This document shows positions 25,164-33,541 of a stretch of DNA of 64,000 nucleotides, one piece after another. The translations under genes and the position numbers were made by a program. The DNA is taken from positions 62,001 to 126,000 of the forward strand of contig JAFTXZ010000008.1 of NCBI GenBank assembly GCA_017461385.1. The letters run 5' to 3'. The stretch is from Clostridia bacterium (lineage in GTDB: Bacteria > Bacillota > Clostridia > Oscillospirales > CAG-272). Within the stretch, counting starts at the first letter, position 1, and each line of letters begins with the position of its first letter. The notes beneath the pieces were generated by a model. The model was not told the origin of the DNA. It saw only the letters and a program-made list of their open reading frames with translations, and searched no databases.

Positions 25164-26229
25164 ATTTGTTGTTTTCGATAAAGTCTATAAAATTGCGCCA
25201 GCCATGACGTGATAAAAGGTGTCTTGATTTCAAAAGGAAGAAGGAAACGTTGCCATCAATAGCACGCTCTCCTACTTCGAGTGGACGATTTGGTCCTTGA
25301 TATCCCTTTAAGCCTTGCTTTTCCCAAGCTGGAGACGATGCCATTACGCATAGCTGTTGTGATAGTGGATCTGCCCAAAAATCAAGGCTACAGGCTCCAA
25401 CAATTACATAACGCGGGGCAATACTACCTATTAAAAAGTGCTGGTCAAAGGTATCCGGAATATTCGTTTCCGTATATTTTTCGTAGTTTTTACAGAACCA
25501 ATAGGGAAACATTCTGTATATATCCTCAATCAGTTCGCCCGTTATCCAACGATTTTCCGTTCTATGATGTCCACTGTTTCCACGGTATAGTGCATCGCCT
25601 GAGCATCCTGCAGCGTTTGAATAAACAAACTTTATTCTTTCATCAAGCATAGCCGTAAAAAGTGCAGTTTTACCTAAGCGTGAGTGGCCTGCAATTCCTA
25701 TATTTTTTTCATCAGTTCCTTTAAGAGTAAGCGCATAATCCAGCACACGCATATTCGTCCACGCCCACATTGCGATTTTTCCACAATCGCTTCCCTTTTC
25801 TTGTCCATTTGGCAAAAGAAGTGGTGCTATACCATTTGAAAAATCATCATTATCGCTAGTTATATCCTCATAGCAATAGCAAAGAAAATCTACGTCTCTT
25901 TCAGTCATTTCCTCAAGTGGAAAATATCTTGATGCATACATTGGATGGAAGTTATTAAATAGTATAAGTGGTCTTTTCTTTTCATCCGTATGTAACAAGC
26001 GATCAATTCTTATGCTATGACTTTTTTCACCTACGCTTATAGTTAAGGTAACAAAGGAATGCTCTACAGTACCGCACATATATTCGCCATATACATGAGT
26101 TGGCTCGCTTACAGATATAGAATAATCCACCTTAGGCAAATAGCCATATTCCTCTCTTTGCAATATTTCTATCATTTCCTCTCTTTCTAAAAGAGGGGGT
26201 AGGCATCTTTTTTCAAGCTCGTTTTTCAT
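25162..26229 (-). CDS. CE15-like glucuronoyl esterase family protein
   Basis: This 355-residue alpha/beta hydrolase has the nucleophile elbow GIAGHSRLGKTALFTAMLDERI (Ser near residue 183), close to the CE15 GCSRxGK motif. SNAAGCSGDAL supplies a likely acidic residue and SRHGWRNF near the C terminus holds the catalytic His. CE15 enzymes split ester bonds of 4-O-methyl-glucuronic acid in xylan. The family's typical signal peptide is absent. Its place next to beta-glucuronidase and arabinofuranosidase supports a hemicellulose side-chain role. A broader esterase function is possible because GHSRLGK differs at one position. Confidence 0.75.
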   Translation of the reverse strand: MKNELEKRCLPPLLEREEMIEILQREEYGYLPKVDYSISVSEPTHVYGEYMCGTVEHSFVTLTISVGEKSHSIRIDRLLHTDEKKRPLILFNNFHPMYASRYFPLEEMTERDVDFLCYCYEDITSDNDDFSNGIAPLLLPNGQEKGSDCGKIAMWAWTNMRVLDYALTLKGTDEKNIGIAGHSRLGKTALFTAMLDERIKFVYSNAAGCSGDALYRGNSGHHRTENRWITGELIEDIYRMFPYWFCKNYEKYTETNIPDTFDQHFLIGSIAPRYVIVGACSLDFWADPLSQQLCVMASSPAWEKQGLKGYQGPNRPLEVGERAIDGNVSFFLLKSRHLLSRHGWRNFIDFIENNK

Positions 26230-26347
26230 TTTGTCCTCACTAAATATATTTTTGGTAGCTTATATAGAATTTTTCTAGCTATCCATAGAATTGATAAGAT
26301 TATTTTATCATTTAATTCTGTAATTGTCAATTTGAAAGTTATTTTTA

Positions 26348-26376
26348 TTGATATTGTAAATAGTTTGTGATATAAT
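26348..26376 (+). promoter_or_regulatory. promoter of the RNA ligase gene
   Basis: TTGATA (26348-26353), 17-base spacer, TATAAT (26371-26376) with TGTG before it. Confidence 0.85.
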
Positions 26377-26411
26377 TTTTATGAAATTTACGTTGTTTTT
26401 AAGGAGATACC

Positions 26412-27038
26412 ATGAATAACAGATACAAATATCCAAGAACACCTCACCTTCCCTTTTCGCAGGGTGCTACCGATGATGATAAAATTCTTACATCGACAGA
26501 GCATTTTTGGGGCAAGGAGGTAATTGTTACCGAAAAAATGGACGGTGAGAATACCACGATTTACAACGACCATTGCCACGCACGAAGCACAGATAGCAAG
26601 CACAAGGGATACCATTCCTGGTTGCTTAGCACCATTCCTATGTTTCAGCATCAAATTCCCGATGGTTGGAGAATTTGTGGTGAATATCTTTATGCAAAGC
26701 ACTCCATAGGCTACGACAATTTACCGTCATATTTTATGGTTTTCTCAATTTGGACAGAGGAAAACAAATGTCTTAGCTGGGACGATATGACTGATATTTG
26801 CAGTGATATGGGCCTTGAGGTTGTACCATTTGTTTACAGGGGAATGTATGATGATGCTACTATCAAAAAGCTGGCTGAGGAAACTGTAAAAAGAGGTGGC
26901 GAGGGTATTGTTGTCCGTTTAGTTGACGGCTTTAAGTATGAGGACTTTTCCACATCTATTGCAAAGTACGTTAGAAAAAATCACGTTCAAACAGATTCCA
27001 GCTGGGGTGCTGTGATTGAAAAGAATGGATTGAAATAA
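26412..27038 (+). CDS. stand-alone RNA ligase (T4 Rnl-type nucleotidyltransferase)
   Basis: This 208-residue protein holds the covalent nucleotidyltransferase motifs: motif I EKMDGENTTIY with Lys42 as the AMP-accepting residue, motif III-like GEYLYAKHSIGY, motif IV EGIVVRL and motif V AKYVRKNH. It matches the RNA_ligase domain and little else, so it is a minimal ligase. Such enzymes seal 5'-phosphate/3'-OH RNA breaks. No kinase/phosphatase (Pnkp, Hen1) or RtcB partner is adjacent; it has its own promoter and terminator. AAGGAG lies 6 bases before the ATG. The RNA it repairs is unknown. Confidence 0.85.
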   Translation: MNNRYKYPRTPHLPFSQGATDDDKILTSTEHFWGKEVIVTEKMDGENTTIYNDHCHARSTDSKHKGYHSWLLSTIPMFQHQIPDGWRICGEYLYAKHSIGYDNLPSYFMVFSIWTEENKCLSWDDMTDICSDMGLEVVPFVYRGMYDDATIKKLAEETVKRGGEGIVVRLVDGFKYEDFSTSIAKYVRKNHVQTDSSWGAVIEKNGLK

Positions 27039-27071
27039 AAAAATTGCTCGGGTTTTCCGAGCAATTTTTAT
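27037..27071. terminator. bidirectional terminator
   Basis: Stem AAAAATTGCTCGG/CCGAGCAATTTTT with a T-rich loop between the RNA ligase and thioesterase genes. Confidence 0.85.
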
Positions 27072-27454
27072 TTTAGCTTTGAATAAGTTTTTTGTACGAA
27101 TTTTTCGTTAAAAACAATAAATCTTTGGTGAATTGCCTCGCCAATAAGACCACATTCATCATAAGCCTTAATTTCAAAGGAAACACATCTGCCGTCTACC
27201 TTTGTAACAACAGATTCAGCCCACACCCTCATTCCTACAGGTGTTGCGCTTAGGTGCTTAACCTCGATTAGTGTGCCTACTGTTCCACTGCCATTTTCAA
27301 GATATGAGCTTAAGGATTTATAAGCACATTCCTCCATTAAAGCGACCATACGCGGTGTTGCCAGCACCTCAAGCTCACCACTGCCAAGCGCCTTAGCTGT
27401 ATCGTGTTGAGTAACTGTTATTTCAATTTTGTTTTTCAAGCCCTCAGTTATCAT
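27068..27454 (-). CDS. FlK-like hot-dog thioesterase
   Basis: This 128-residue single-domain protein has the hot-dog fold pattern of fluoroacetyl-CoA-thioesterase-like proteins: LGSGELEVLATPRMVALMEECAY (helix with Glu) followed by GSGTVGTLIEVKHLSATPVG. It probably hydrolyses a short acyl-CoA; true FlK activity on fluoroacetyl-CoA is not implied. Its start overlaps the end of the upstream membrane-anchored XRE gene by 11 bases, so the two are translationally coupled. GAGGA lies 8 bases upstream of the ATG. Confidence 0.82.
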   Translation of the reverse strand: MITEGLKNKIEITVTQHDTAKALGSGELEVLATPRMVALMEECAYKSLSSYLENGSGTVGTLIEVKHLSATPVGMRVWAESVVTKVDGRCVSFEIKAYDECGLIGEAIHQRFIVFNEKFVQKTYSKLK

Positions 27455-28115
27455 TTACTTCATCCTCGTCCAAAATTTGTTTGATAAGTCTCCTTGCCCT
27501 TACGTGCTTATACTTTGAAAGCTTATGTGCTAAGAAAAGAATTGCTTGAACTGGTATGCCTATAAAAAAGATCGGCCAAAAGGTGTACGCATTTGGAATT
27601 GTTGTAAAGAATACAAGATTCAAATATATACTTCCCAAAAGAGTCCATGCTACAACCGAAGAAAGCACAAAATTTGCAACCCAATGGAAAATTGGTCTGC
27701 CAAATAGCAAAATAACGATGCAAGAAACCGGAACTGCCCATACGAAAATAATCCAAAGTGGAGATAGGTTGTCGGTAATTGTGTTATGTATGAAATATAG
27801 AACTGTGGCAACTAGCCAAACTGAAACGCCAGCAATAGCGCAAAGCCATGCATTATATGCCCTTGCATCCTTTTCAGTAATGTTTTCCTCCTTAGCCCTT
27901 GCTTCTTCCTCACCAACCAAGTCGTTCATTGTAACTCCATAGAATTGGCAGATTTCATAAAGCACGTTTATATCAGGCAAGGTGTCCCCCTTTTCCCAAC
28001 GGGAAATGGCTTTATCAGAATAATTTAATTTTTCAGCAACGTCTGCCTGTGTGAAGCCACATTGCCTACGTAGTGCCCCAAGATTTTTGGCAACACGAGC
28101 CTTTATATCCTTCAT
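27444..28115 (-). CDS. membrane-anchored XRE regulator (copy 1)
   Basis: This 223-residue protein has an N-terminal Cro/C1 helix-turn-helix (ALRRQCGFTQADVAEKLNYSDKAISRWEKGDTLPDINVLYEICQF in residues ~14-60) and four hydrophobic helices between about 85 and 200. It is a clear paralogue of the gene at 34601-35278: same NYSDKAISRWEKGD core, same length, same four-helix tail. A DNA-binding head on a membrane tail suggests it senses membrane state or is held at the membrane. It is the first gene of an operon with the thioesterase. The region upstream holds two TCTACAATTTGTA sites. Confidence 0.85.
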   Translation of the reverse strand: MKDIKARVAKNLGALRRQCGFTQADVAEKLNYSDKAISRWEKGDTLPDINVLYEICQFYGVTMNDLVGEEEARAKEENITEKDARAYNAWLCAIAGVSVWLVATVLYFIHNTITDNLSPLWIIFVWAVPVSCIVILLFGRPIFHWVANFVLSSVVAWTLLGSIYLNLVFFTTIPNAYTFWPIFFIGIPVQAILFLAHKLSKYKHVRARRLIKQILDEDEVNDN

Positions 28116-28232
28116 AATATTCTAAAATTCCCTCTTTTTTTACTCTTTCCCAGCCATTTTGTAATTTTTGTGGCGAGGAGTGTCTATTTTTCGTTTTTAT
28201 TGAGTGCGTACAATCATTCTTTATTTTTTTAT

Positions 28233-28261
28233 ATTTTATCATATATATTATAAAAAGTCAA
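28233..28261 (-). promoter_or_regulatory. minus-strand promoter for xre copy 1
   Basis: TTGACT (28261-28256), 17-base spacer, TAAAAT (28238-28233). Confidence 0.85.
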
Positions 28262-28275
28262 TACTTTTTGGTAAT

Positions 28276-28290
28276 TCTACAATTTGTAGA
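28276..28290. promoter_or_regulatory. operator-like palindrome, copy 1
   Basis: TCTACAATTTGTAGA, a 7-bp-arm dyad, lies 15 bases upstream of the minus-strand -35. Confidence 0.65.
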
Positions 28291-28335
28291 GTTATTTTTC
28301 TACAAAAATGAGGGGTGAGAATTTTTTCTTTAGAG

Positions 28336-28348
28336 TCTACAATTTGTA
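28336..28348. promoter_or_regulatory. operator-like palindrome, copy 2
   Basis: TCTACAATTTGTA, identical to copy 1 over 13 bases and exactly 60 bases away, ends 6 bases before the plus-strand -35. Confidence 0.65.
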
Positions 28349-28354
28349 ATGTCC

Positions 28355-28383
28355 TTTACTTTTTACGTGGTTATTGGTAAAAT
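28355..28383 (+). promoter_or_regulatory. plus-strand promoter for the acyltransferase operon
   Basis: TTTACT (28355-28360), 17-base spacer, TAAAAT (28378-28383). Confidence 0.75.
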
Positions 28384-28435
28384 AGCCCTGTAAATTACGA
28401 CCAAACGGCATCAAATCGCCAGAAAGGAAACTTAG

Positions 28436-29221
28436 TTGGATAAAAGAAAGGTTATTTACTACGAGGATGAGTTAAACGATGAGTTCTCTGTTGCTAAAAT
28501 CACACCCAAGAGGATTGATGAGAATTACGTTTACTATAATCCATCGATTTGGAAAAGGATCACACACTTCTTTTGGTATAGAATGGTATTTACACCTATT
28601 GCTTTCTTTCATACAAAGCTTGTACTTCATCACAAAATTGTAAACAAGAAGCTACTTAAAAAATTTAAGAATACCGGCTACTTTATTTACGGTAATCACA
28701 CAAACGATATTGGCGATGCCTTTATGCCTAATATGCTAAACGTTCCAAAGGACAACTACATGATAGTTCATCCTAACAACGTTTCAATGCCTTTTCTTGG
28801 CAGAATCACTCCCTCCCTGGGTGCCATTCCCTTGCCAGACGGAAAGACAGCTTACAAGAATTTCACAAGTTGTATTGAAAAAAGAATTAAGGAAAAATGC
28901 TGTATTGTTATTTATCCAGAGGCACATATATGGCCTTACTACACTAAGATAAGACCATTTACAGACGTTTCCTTTGCTTATCCCTTAAAGCTTGACGTTC
29001 CAACGTTTTGCTTTACTAACACTTATCAAAAAAGGCGTTTTTCTAAAAAACCTAAGATTGTTACTTACATTGATGGTCCATTTTACCCTAACACAGACCT
29101 TTCTCCTAAGGAGCAAAGAAAGCATCTTCGCGAGCAGGTTTACGAGTGTATGTGCGACCGTGCTAAAAACTCCAACGTTGAGGTAATCAAGTACATTAAA
29201 AAGGAAAATAAAGATGGTTAA
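28436..29221 (+). CDS. PlsC-like acyltransferase with variant HX4D motif
   Basis: This 261-residue protein resembles 1-acylglycerol-3-phosphate acyltransferases. Motif I reads GNHTNDIGDAF around His88, but the Asp falls at +3 and +6, not +5 as in HX4D. A later IYPEAHIWPYYTKIRPF (from about residue 159) matches motif III (FPEGxRS-like) loosely. GAIPLPDGKTAYKNF resembles motif II. It may acylate a glycolipid or polyol rather than lysophosphatidate. A TTG start after AAAGGA is the only one with a ribosome site. Its end overlaps the next GT8 gene by 8 bases. Confidence 0.75.
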   Translation: MDKRKVIYYEDELNDEFSVAKITPKRIDENYVYYNPSIWKRITHFFWYRMVFTPIAFFHTKLVLHHKIVNKKLLKKFKNTGYFIYGNHTNDIGDAFMPNMLNVPKDNYMIVHPNNVSMPFLGRITPSLGAIPLPDGKTAYKNFTSCIEKRIKEKCCIVIYPEAHIWPYYTKIRPFTDVSFAYPLKLDVPTFCFTNTYQKRRFSKKPKIVTYIDGPFYPNTDLSPKEQRKHLREQVYECMCDRAKNSNVEVIKYIKKENKDG

Positions 29222-30044
29222 TGTTTTATTTTGTGGAAACTATAAGGTTTTCGATGGTATGCTCACCACTTCTCTTTCGATTTTGAAAAGAAGCAAAAGC
29301 GATGAGCCCATTAAGTTTTATATATTCACTATGGACGTTTCTCACCTAAAGGCAGACTATTTGCCTGTTACTGAAAAACAGTTAATTTTCTTTAATCAGG
29401 TGATTAAGTCCTACAATAAGGAAAATGAGGCTACACTAATCGACGTAACCACATTCTATAAAAATTACTTTGCTGGCTGTCCTAACGAGGGTGCTTATTG
29501 CTCTCCTTACACGCTTATTAGATTGTTTGCCGATCTTGTTGATATGCCTGATAAGGTGCTTTATCTTGATTGCGATTTGCTTTTCAACAAGGATATCCAT
29601 CTCCTTTATGATAAGGACCTTGAGGATTATGAATACTTTGCCTCAAGAGATCATTACGGAAAGTTTTTGTTGAATCCAAACTACATAAACGCAGGCGTTA
29701 TTCTTTTTAATATGAAAAAGTGTAAGGAAACAGGGCTTTTTGTAAAAGCCAGAGAATGGATTCAAAGGAAAAAGCTTACATTTGCCGATCAAAGCGCAAT
29801 TATCCGTTCAACTACAAAAAGAAAGGTGCTTTCTCAACGTTTTAACGATCAAAAATTCCTATACAAGAACACGGTTATTAGGCATTTTTCTAAAAGACTA
29901 TTTTGGTTGCCATATCCACACACCGACAATATTAAGCAATGGCACGTTAGTCGTGTACACAAGGTTTTCAAATATTATTGCTTTGATGACATTTTGTACG
30001 AATACATTTACTTGAAGGAAAAATTTGAAAGGGAGTTCAACTAA
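29214..30044 (+). CDS. GT8-family glycosyltransferase
   Basis: This 276-residue GT-A fold enzyme has the metal-binding DxD as Asp119-Cys120-Asp121 in VLYLDCDLLFNKDI, preceded by the nucleotide-sugar N-terminal strand. NYINAGVILFNMKKC is the usual GT8 second signature and RFNDQKFLY sits near the active site. It should transfer glucose or galactose from a UDP-sugar with retention. It is the middle gene of a three-gene operon with acyltransferase functions on both sides, so the acceptor is probably a lipid-linked or cell-envelope glycan. Confidence 0.88.
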   Translation: MVNVLFCGNYKVFDGMLTTSLSILKRSKSDEPIKFYIFTMDVSHLKADYLPVTEKQLIFFNQVIKSYNKENEATLIDVTTFYKNYFAGCPNEGAYCSPYTLIRLFADLVDMPDKVLYLDCDLLFNKDIHLLYDKDLEDYEYFASRDHYGKFLLNPNYINAGVILFNMKKCKETGLFVKAREWIQRKKLTFADQSAIIRSTTKRKVLSQRFNDQKFLYKNTVIRHFSKRLFWLPYPHTDNIKQWHVSRVHKVFKYYCFDDILYEYIYLKEKFEREFN

Positions 30045-30046
30045 TT

Positions 30047-31852
30047 ATGAATAAAATCATTCCTATTTTTTATGCTTGCGATGATGCTTTTGTTAAGTAT
30101 ACTATAGTTTCACTAAGCTCTATGATAAAAAATGCATCCACCGAGTACAGCTACAAGGTTCATATATTAAACACAAATATTTCAGAGGATATGAAGAACA
30201 GACTCAGCGCTCTTCAAAACGATAATTTTGAGGTGATTTTTGCTGACGTTAACGCATATCTAGACTCTGTTAAAAAGGAGCTTCCTATAAGGCACTACTA
30301 CTCTGCTACTACATATTACAGATTGTTTATTTCTGAAATGTATCCAGAGTACGACAAGGCTATTTACATTGACAGTGACACGATAGTTTTAGGTGATATC
30401 AGCAAGCTATACAACACTGATATTGGTGATTTTTACATGGCTGGCTGTCGCGAGCAGGCTATGGAGCAGGTTGACGTTTATGGCACATACTGTGAAAGGG
30501 TTGTTGGTGTCAGCAGACATCGCTTCTACAACGCAGGTATGATGCTTATTAATTGCCGTCAATTCAGAGAAAAGCAGATTCTGAAGAATTTCTTAAAGAC
30601 TCTTGAGCTATATAACTTCGTTGTTACACAGGACGAGGACTACCTAAACTACCTCTGCAAGGATCATGTTTATTGGCTTGACCAAAAATGGAACACAGAG
30701 CTAACCGACGGTCTTGAGTATCCTTATGATTACAGAGAGGCTTATATTCTCCACTACATTATGGTAAACAAGCCCTGGCATTACCACGAGTGCCGTGGTG
30801 CAGATATTTTCTGGTCCTATGCCGAAAAAACCTCTGTTTACGATATGCTTAAGGCTGAGCTTGACGCTTATACCGACGCTGAAAGAGAAAGAGATGCAGA
30901 ATCAGCAAAAAATCTTTATCAAATGGCAATTGATGAAACAAACCGTGAGGATAATTTCCAAAATCAATTAAAAAAAAAGAAAACTCAATATAGAGTAGCA
31001 CTTGAAGAAAAGATAACTGAATACGAAAAGGAGGGCAAATTTGATCAAGACGTTGAGGACGACCCTCCGTCAAGAACAATTATGCCCAACGAAATCGACT
31101 ATTTAAGAAGAAGCCCAATAGCTAAGATTAAAACAAAAATCGCCCACGAAAAGGCAAAGGTTTTCCTAAAAACCATTCTTGATAAGAAGGTAATGATTAT
31201 TAAGGAGATTAAGGGCATTGAAAATTGGCAGAGACTACAGAGCGGTGCTATCATTACCTGCAATCACTTTAATGCCTTTGATAGCTTTGCTATTCAAGAG
31301 GCTTATCACGCATCTAAAAAGTGGCCTAAGCAAAAGTTTTACAGAGTTATAAAGGAAGGTAACTACACCTCGTTCCCCGGCTTCTTCGGAGAGCTTATGC
31401 GTCATTTCTATACTCTCCCTCTCTCCTCAAATCTAAAGACAATGGTTAAGTTTACAGAGGCAACAAATACGCTTTTGAAGAAGTGTAATTTCGTTTTGTT
31501 CTATCCTGAACAGGCTATGTGGTGGAACTACAGAAAGCCAAGACCCCTTAAGCCTGGCGCTTACAAGTTTGCAGTTAAGAATAACGTGCCTGTGCTTCCT
31601 TGCTTTATAACAATGAGAGATTCTGATATTCTTGGTGAGGATTTAAGAAAGTCTATAAAGGACTTCGACGTTGACGAAAACTTTATTCCAGATGGTTATT
31701 TCGTGCAGGAATACACCATTCACGTAGGTGAGCCAATTTATCCAAGAGCTGACCTTAATTACAAGCAAAATCTTGAATATATGGCTGAGGAAAACTTCAA
31801 ATGCTGGAAGGAAATTTACGAAAAGGAATATCAAGAGGCGCTTAAATACTAA
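30047..31852 (+). CDS. GT8 glycosyltransferase-PlsC acyltransferase fusion
   Basis: This 601-residue bifunctional protein has a GT8 domain in residues 1-265 (DxD Asp109-Ser110-Asp111 in YIDSDT, FYNAGMMLINC, DEDYLNYLC). A charged, probably coiled-coil linker follows (about 270-380, many Lys/Glu). The last ~220 residues are a PlsC-like domain with a canonical HX4D (His407-Asp412 in CNHFNAFD), FYTLPLSSN and YPEQAMWW from residue 486. One chain could glycosylate and acylate the same acceptor. Nothing suggests a frameshift: both domains are full length and the linker is continuous. A ribosome site (AAGGGAG) precedes the ATG 2 bases after the previous stop. Confidence 0.9.
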   Translation: MNKIIPIFYACDDAFVKYTIVSLSSMIKNASTEYSYKVHILNTNISEDMKNRLSALQNDNFEVIFADVNAYLDSVKKELPIRHYYSATTYYRLFISEMYPEYDKAIYIDSDTIVLGDISKLYNTDIGDFYMAGCREQAMEQVDVYGTYCERVVGVSRHRFYNAGMMLINCRQFREKQILKNFLKTLELYNFVVTQDEDYLNYLCKDHVYWLDQKWNTELTDGLEYPYDYREAYILHYIMVNKPWHYHECRGADIFWSYAEKTSVYDMLKAELDAYTDAERERDAESAKNLYQMAIDETNREDNFQNQLKKKKTQYRVALEEKITEYEKEGKFDQDVEDDPPSRTIMPNEIDYLRRSPIAKIKTKIAHEKAKVFLKTILDKKVMIIKEIKGIENWQRLQSGAIITCNHFNAFDSFAIQEAYHASKKWPKQKFYRVIKEGNYTSFPGFFGELMRHFYTLPLSSNLKTMVKFTEATNTLLKKCNFVLFYPEQAMWWNYRKPRPLKPGAYKFAVKNNVPVLPCFITMRDSDILGEDLRKSIKDFDVDENFIPDGYFVQEYTIHVGEPIYPRADLNYKQNLEYMAEENFKCWKEIYEKEYQEALKY

Positions 31853-31854
31853 AT

Positions 31855-31889
31855 AAAAAAGCTTGACGAAAATCGTCAAGCTTTTTTTA
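31855..31889. terminator. bidirectional terminator
   Basis: A 15-bp stem AAAAAAGCTTGACGA/TCGTCAAGCTTTTTT between the fusion gene and fakA pair 2. Confidence 0.88.
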
Positions 31890-33527
31890 TTCAGCTGATA
31901 TAATGTAGTCGTAAACCGGTTGGTTACCACAGTACAGCTCTATTTGTGCGTTTGGTAGGCGAGATTGCAAATATTTTTGCTTTTCCTCAGCCTCCCTCTC
32001 TGTTACTGCCTCCCCGTAATAAATGCTTATAGTTTCCTTATTAAGCTCCAAAATCTTATTAATGAAGCTATCAAAAATCTTGTCTATTTTCTTATCACTT
32101 GAAAGGAGCCTTCCCTCAAGCATACCTAGGTAGTCGCCCTCCTTAATTGAAAGTCCATCAAACTCAGAATCTCGGGCAGCGTAGGTTATCTGCATAGTCG
32201 TTACCGTGCCAAGCGCTTCCCTCATGCTCTGTTCATTTTCCTTTTCGTCAAGATCACAATTAAAGGCAAGCATTGAACAAATGCCCTGCGGAATTGTTTT
32301 TGTAGGTATCACTACTACATTCTCCTCAGCAAGCTCCTTAACCTGCTCAGCAGATAAAATTATGTTTTTATTATTCGGTAAAATAAATATGGTTTTTGCC
32401 CTTATTTCCTTAACTGCATTGTAAATATCCTCAGTTGACGGATTCATTGTTTGTCCACCAGAGACAATTTTATCAACGCCTAGCTGATAAAATATCTCCT
32501 CTATTCCATCGCCACTAGCTACTGCGACAATGCCGTAGTCCTTAAGTGGCTCGCCTGGATTTTCCTCAAGCTCTGCTATCTTGCTTGTATGCTGTGTACG
32601 CATATTTTCTACCTTTACGGTTTCGTATTCACCCCATTTAAGCGCTTCTCCTAAAACTGCATGAGGCTCGTTTGTATGAACGTGCACCTTTACAATTTCC
32701 CCATCATCAAGCATTACTAGGCTATCGCCCATTGTAGCAAGATACTCCTTAAGCGGTGTTGTATTGCTATCTGAGTCCTTTTTTGTAATGATAAATTCTG
32801 TGCAAAAGGTAAAGGTTATATCATCAGCTTCAAAGGCTGAAAAGTCAGCCCTTTCCTTAATTTCTTGCTTTATAGCCGGCGTATAAGACAAGCTCTGATC
32901 GCTTGCAAGCGCCTCCTCCATTGCTCTTAAAACTAATAGCCAGCCCATACCACCTGCGTCTACAACGCCTGCCTTCTTTAGAACAGGGTTTTGCTCAATT
33001 GTTTCGGAAAGCGCCTTTTCGGCTGATGAAATCGCATTTTCTAACACGTATTCAAAGCTATTATTTATTTGAGCCGAGCTTCTCGCAGTTTCTGCACATT
33101 TTCTTGCAACTGTAAGGATTGTTCCCTCGGCTGGGCATTCAATGGCATTATATGCAGATTTTACCCCCTCATCAAGTGCCTCTGCAAGTGTAATTCCGTC
33201 ACAGCTCTTGCTATTTTTTAGCGCACGAGCTATGCCTCTAAACAAAAGGCTAAGAATTACTCCAGAGTTACCTCTTGCGCCCCTTAGCATAGCTTTAGCT
33301 GTTTGCTCTGCTACAGCGTCTAGATTGTTCTCATTACTCTCTGATAGTGCCTTTGCGGCGTTTCCAATAGTCATTGACATATTAGAGCCTGTATCACCAT
33401 CCGGAACCGGAAAAACGTTTAGCTCATTTATTTCGCCTTCTCTTAGCTGAAGCTGTTTTGCTGCATTTATAACTAGATTACGATAATCTAAGCCATCAAT
33501 CGTGTTATGCTCCTTGATATCTATCAT
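31887..33527 (-). CDS. fakA: fatty acid kinase FakA-type (DAK2 domain, pair 2)
   Basis: This 546-residue paralogue of the 1281-2948 gene has NVFPVPDGDTGSNM near residues 41-54, GARGNSGVILSLLFRG, VDAGGMGWL, and in the C-terminal part SGGQTMNPS and LPNNKNIILSAEQ. It should phosphorylate FakB-bound fatty acids. It lies 14 bases downstream of its fakB, so both are one unit. AAAGGAG precedes the ATG. Having two complete kinase systems suggests separate fatty acid pools or conditions. Confidence 0.92.
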   Translation of the reverse strand: MIDIKEHNTIDGLDYRNLVINAAKQLQLREGEINELNVFPVPDGDTGSNMSMTIGNAAKALSESNENNLDAVAEQTAKAMLRGARGNSGVILSLLFRGIARALKNSKSCDGITLAEALDEGVKSAYNAIECPAEGTILTVARKCAETARSSAQINNSFEYVLENAISSAEKALSETIEQNPVLKKAGVVDAGGMGWLLVLRAMEEALASDQSLSYTPAIKQEIKERADFSAFEADDITFTFCTEFIITKKDSDSNTTPLKEYLATMGDSLVMLDDGEIVKVHVHTNEPHAVLGEALKWGEYETVKVENMRTQHTSKIAELEENPGEPLKDYGIVAVASGDGIEEIFYQLGVDKIVSGGQTMNPSTEDIYNAVKEIRAKTIFILPNNKNIILSAEQVKELAEENVVVIPTKTIPQGICSMLAFNCDLDEKENEQSMREALGTVTTMQITYAARDSEFDGLSIKEGDYLGMLEGRLLSSDKKIDKIFDSFINKILELNKETISIYYGEAVTEREAEEKQKYLQSRLPNAQIELYCGNQPVYDYIISAE

Positions 33528-33541
33528 AATATCTCCTTTAA

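Larger units (their letters stand above)
28116..28435. promoter_or_regulatory. divergent control region between xre copy 1 and the acyltransferase operon
   Basis: This 320-base gene-free stretch holds two outward promoters and two copies of one operator-like sequence (listed separately), plus an AT-rich core. A TCTACA half-site lies at 28299-28304. No small ORF with a ribosome site is visible. Confidence 0.75.

Noticed and set aside
27068-27454. Fluoroacetate resistance from the FlK-like thioesterase
   Set aside because: The family is broad and no fluorometabolite genes are present; a general acyl-CoA thioesterase is more likely.
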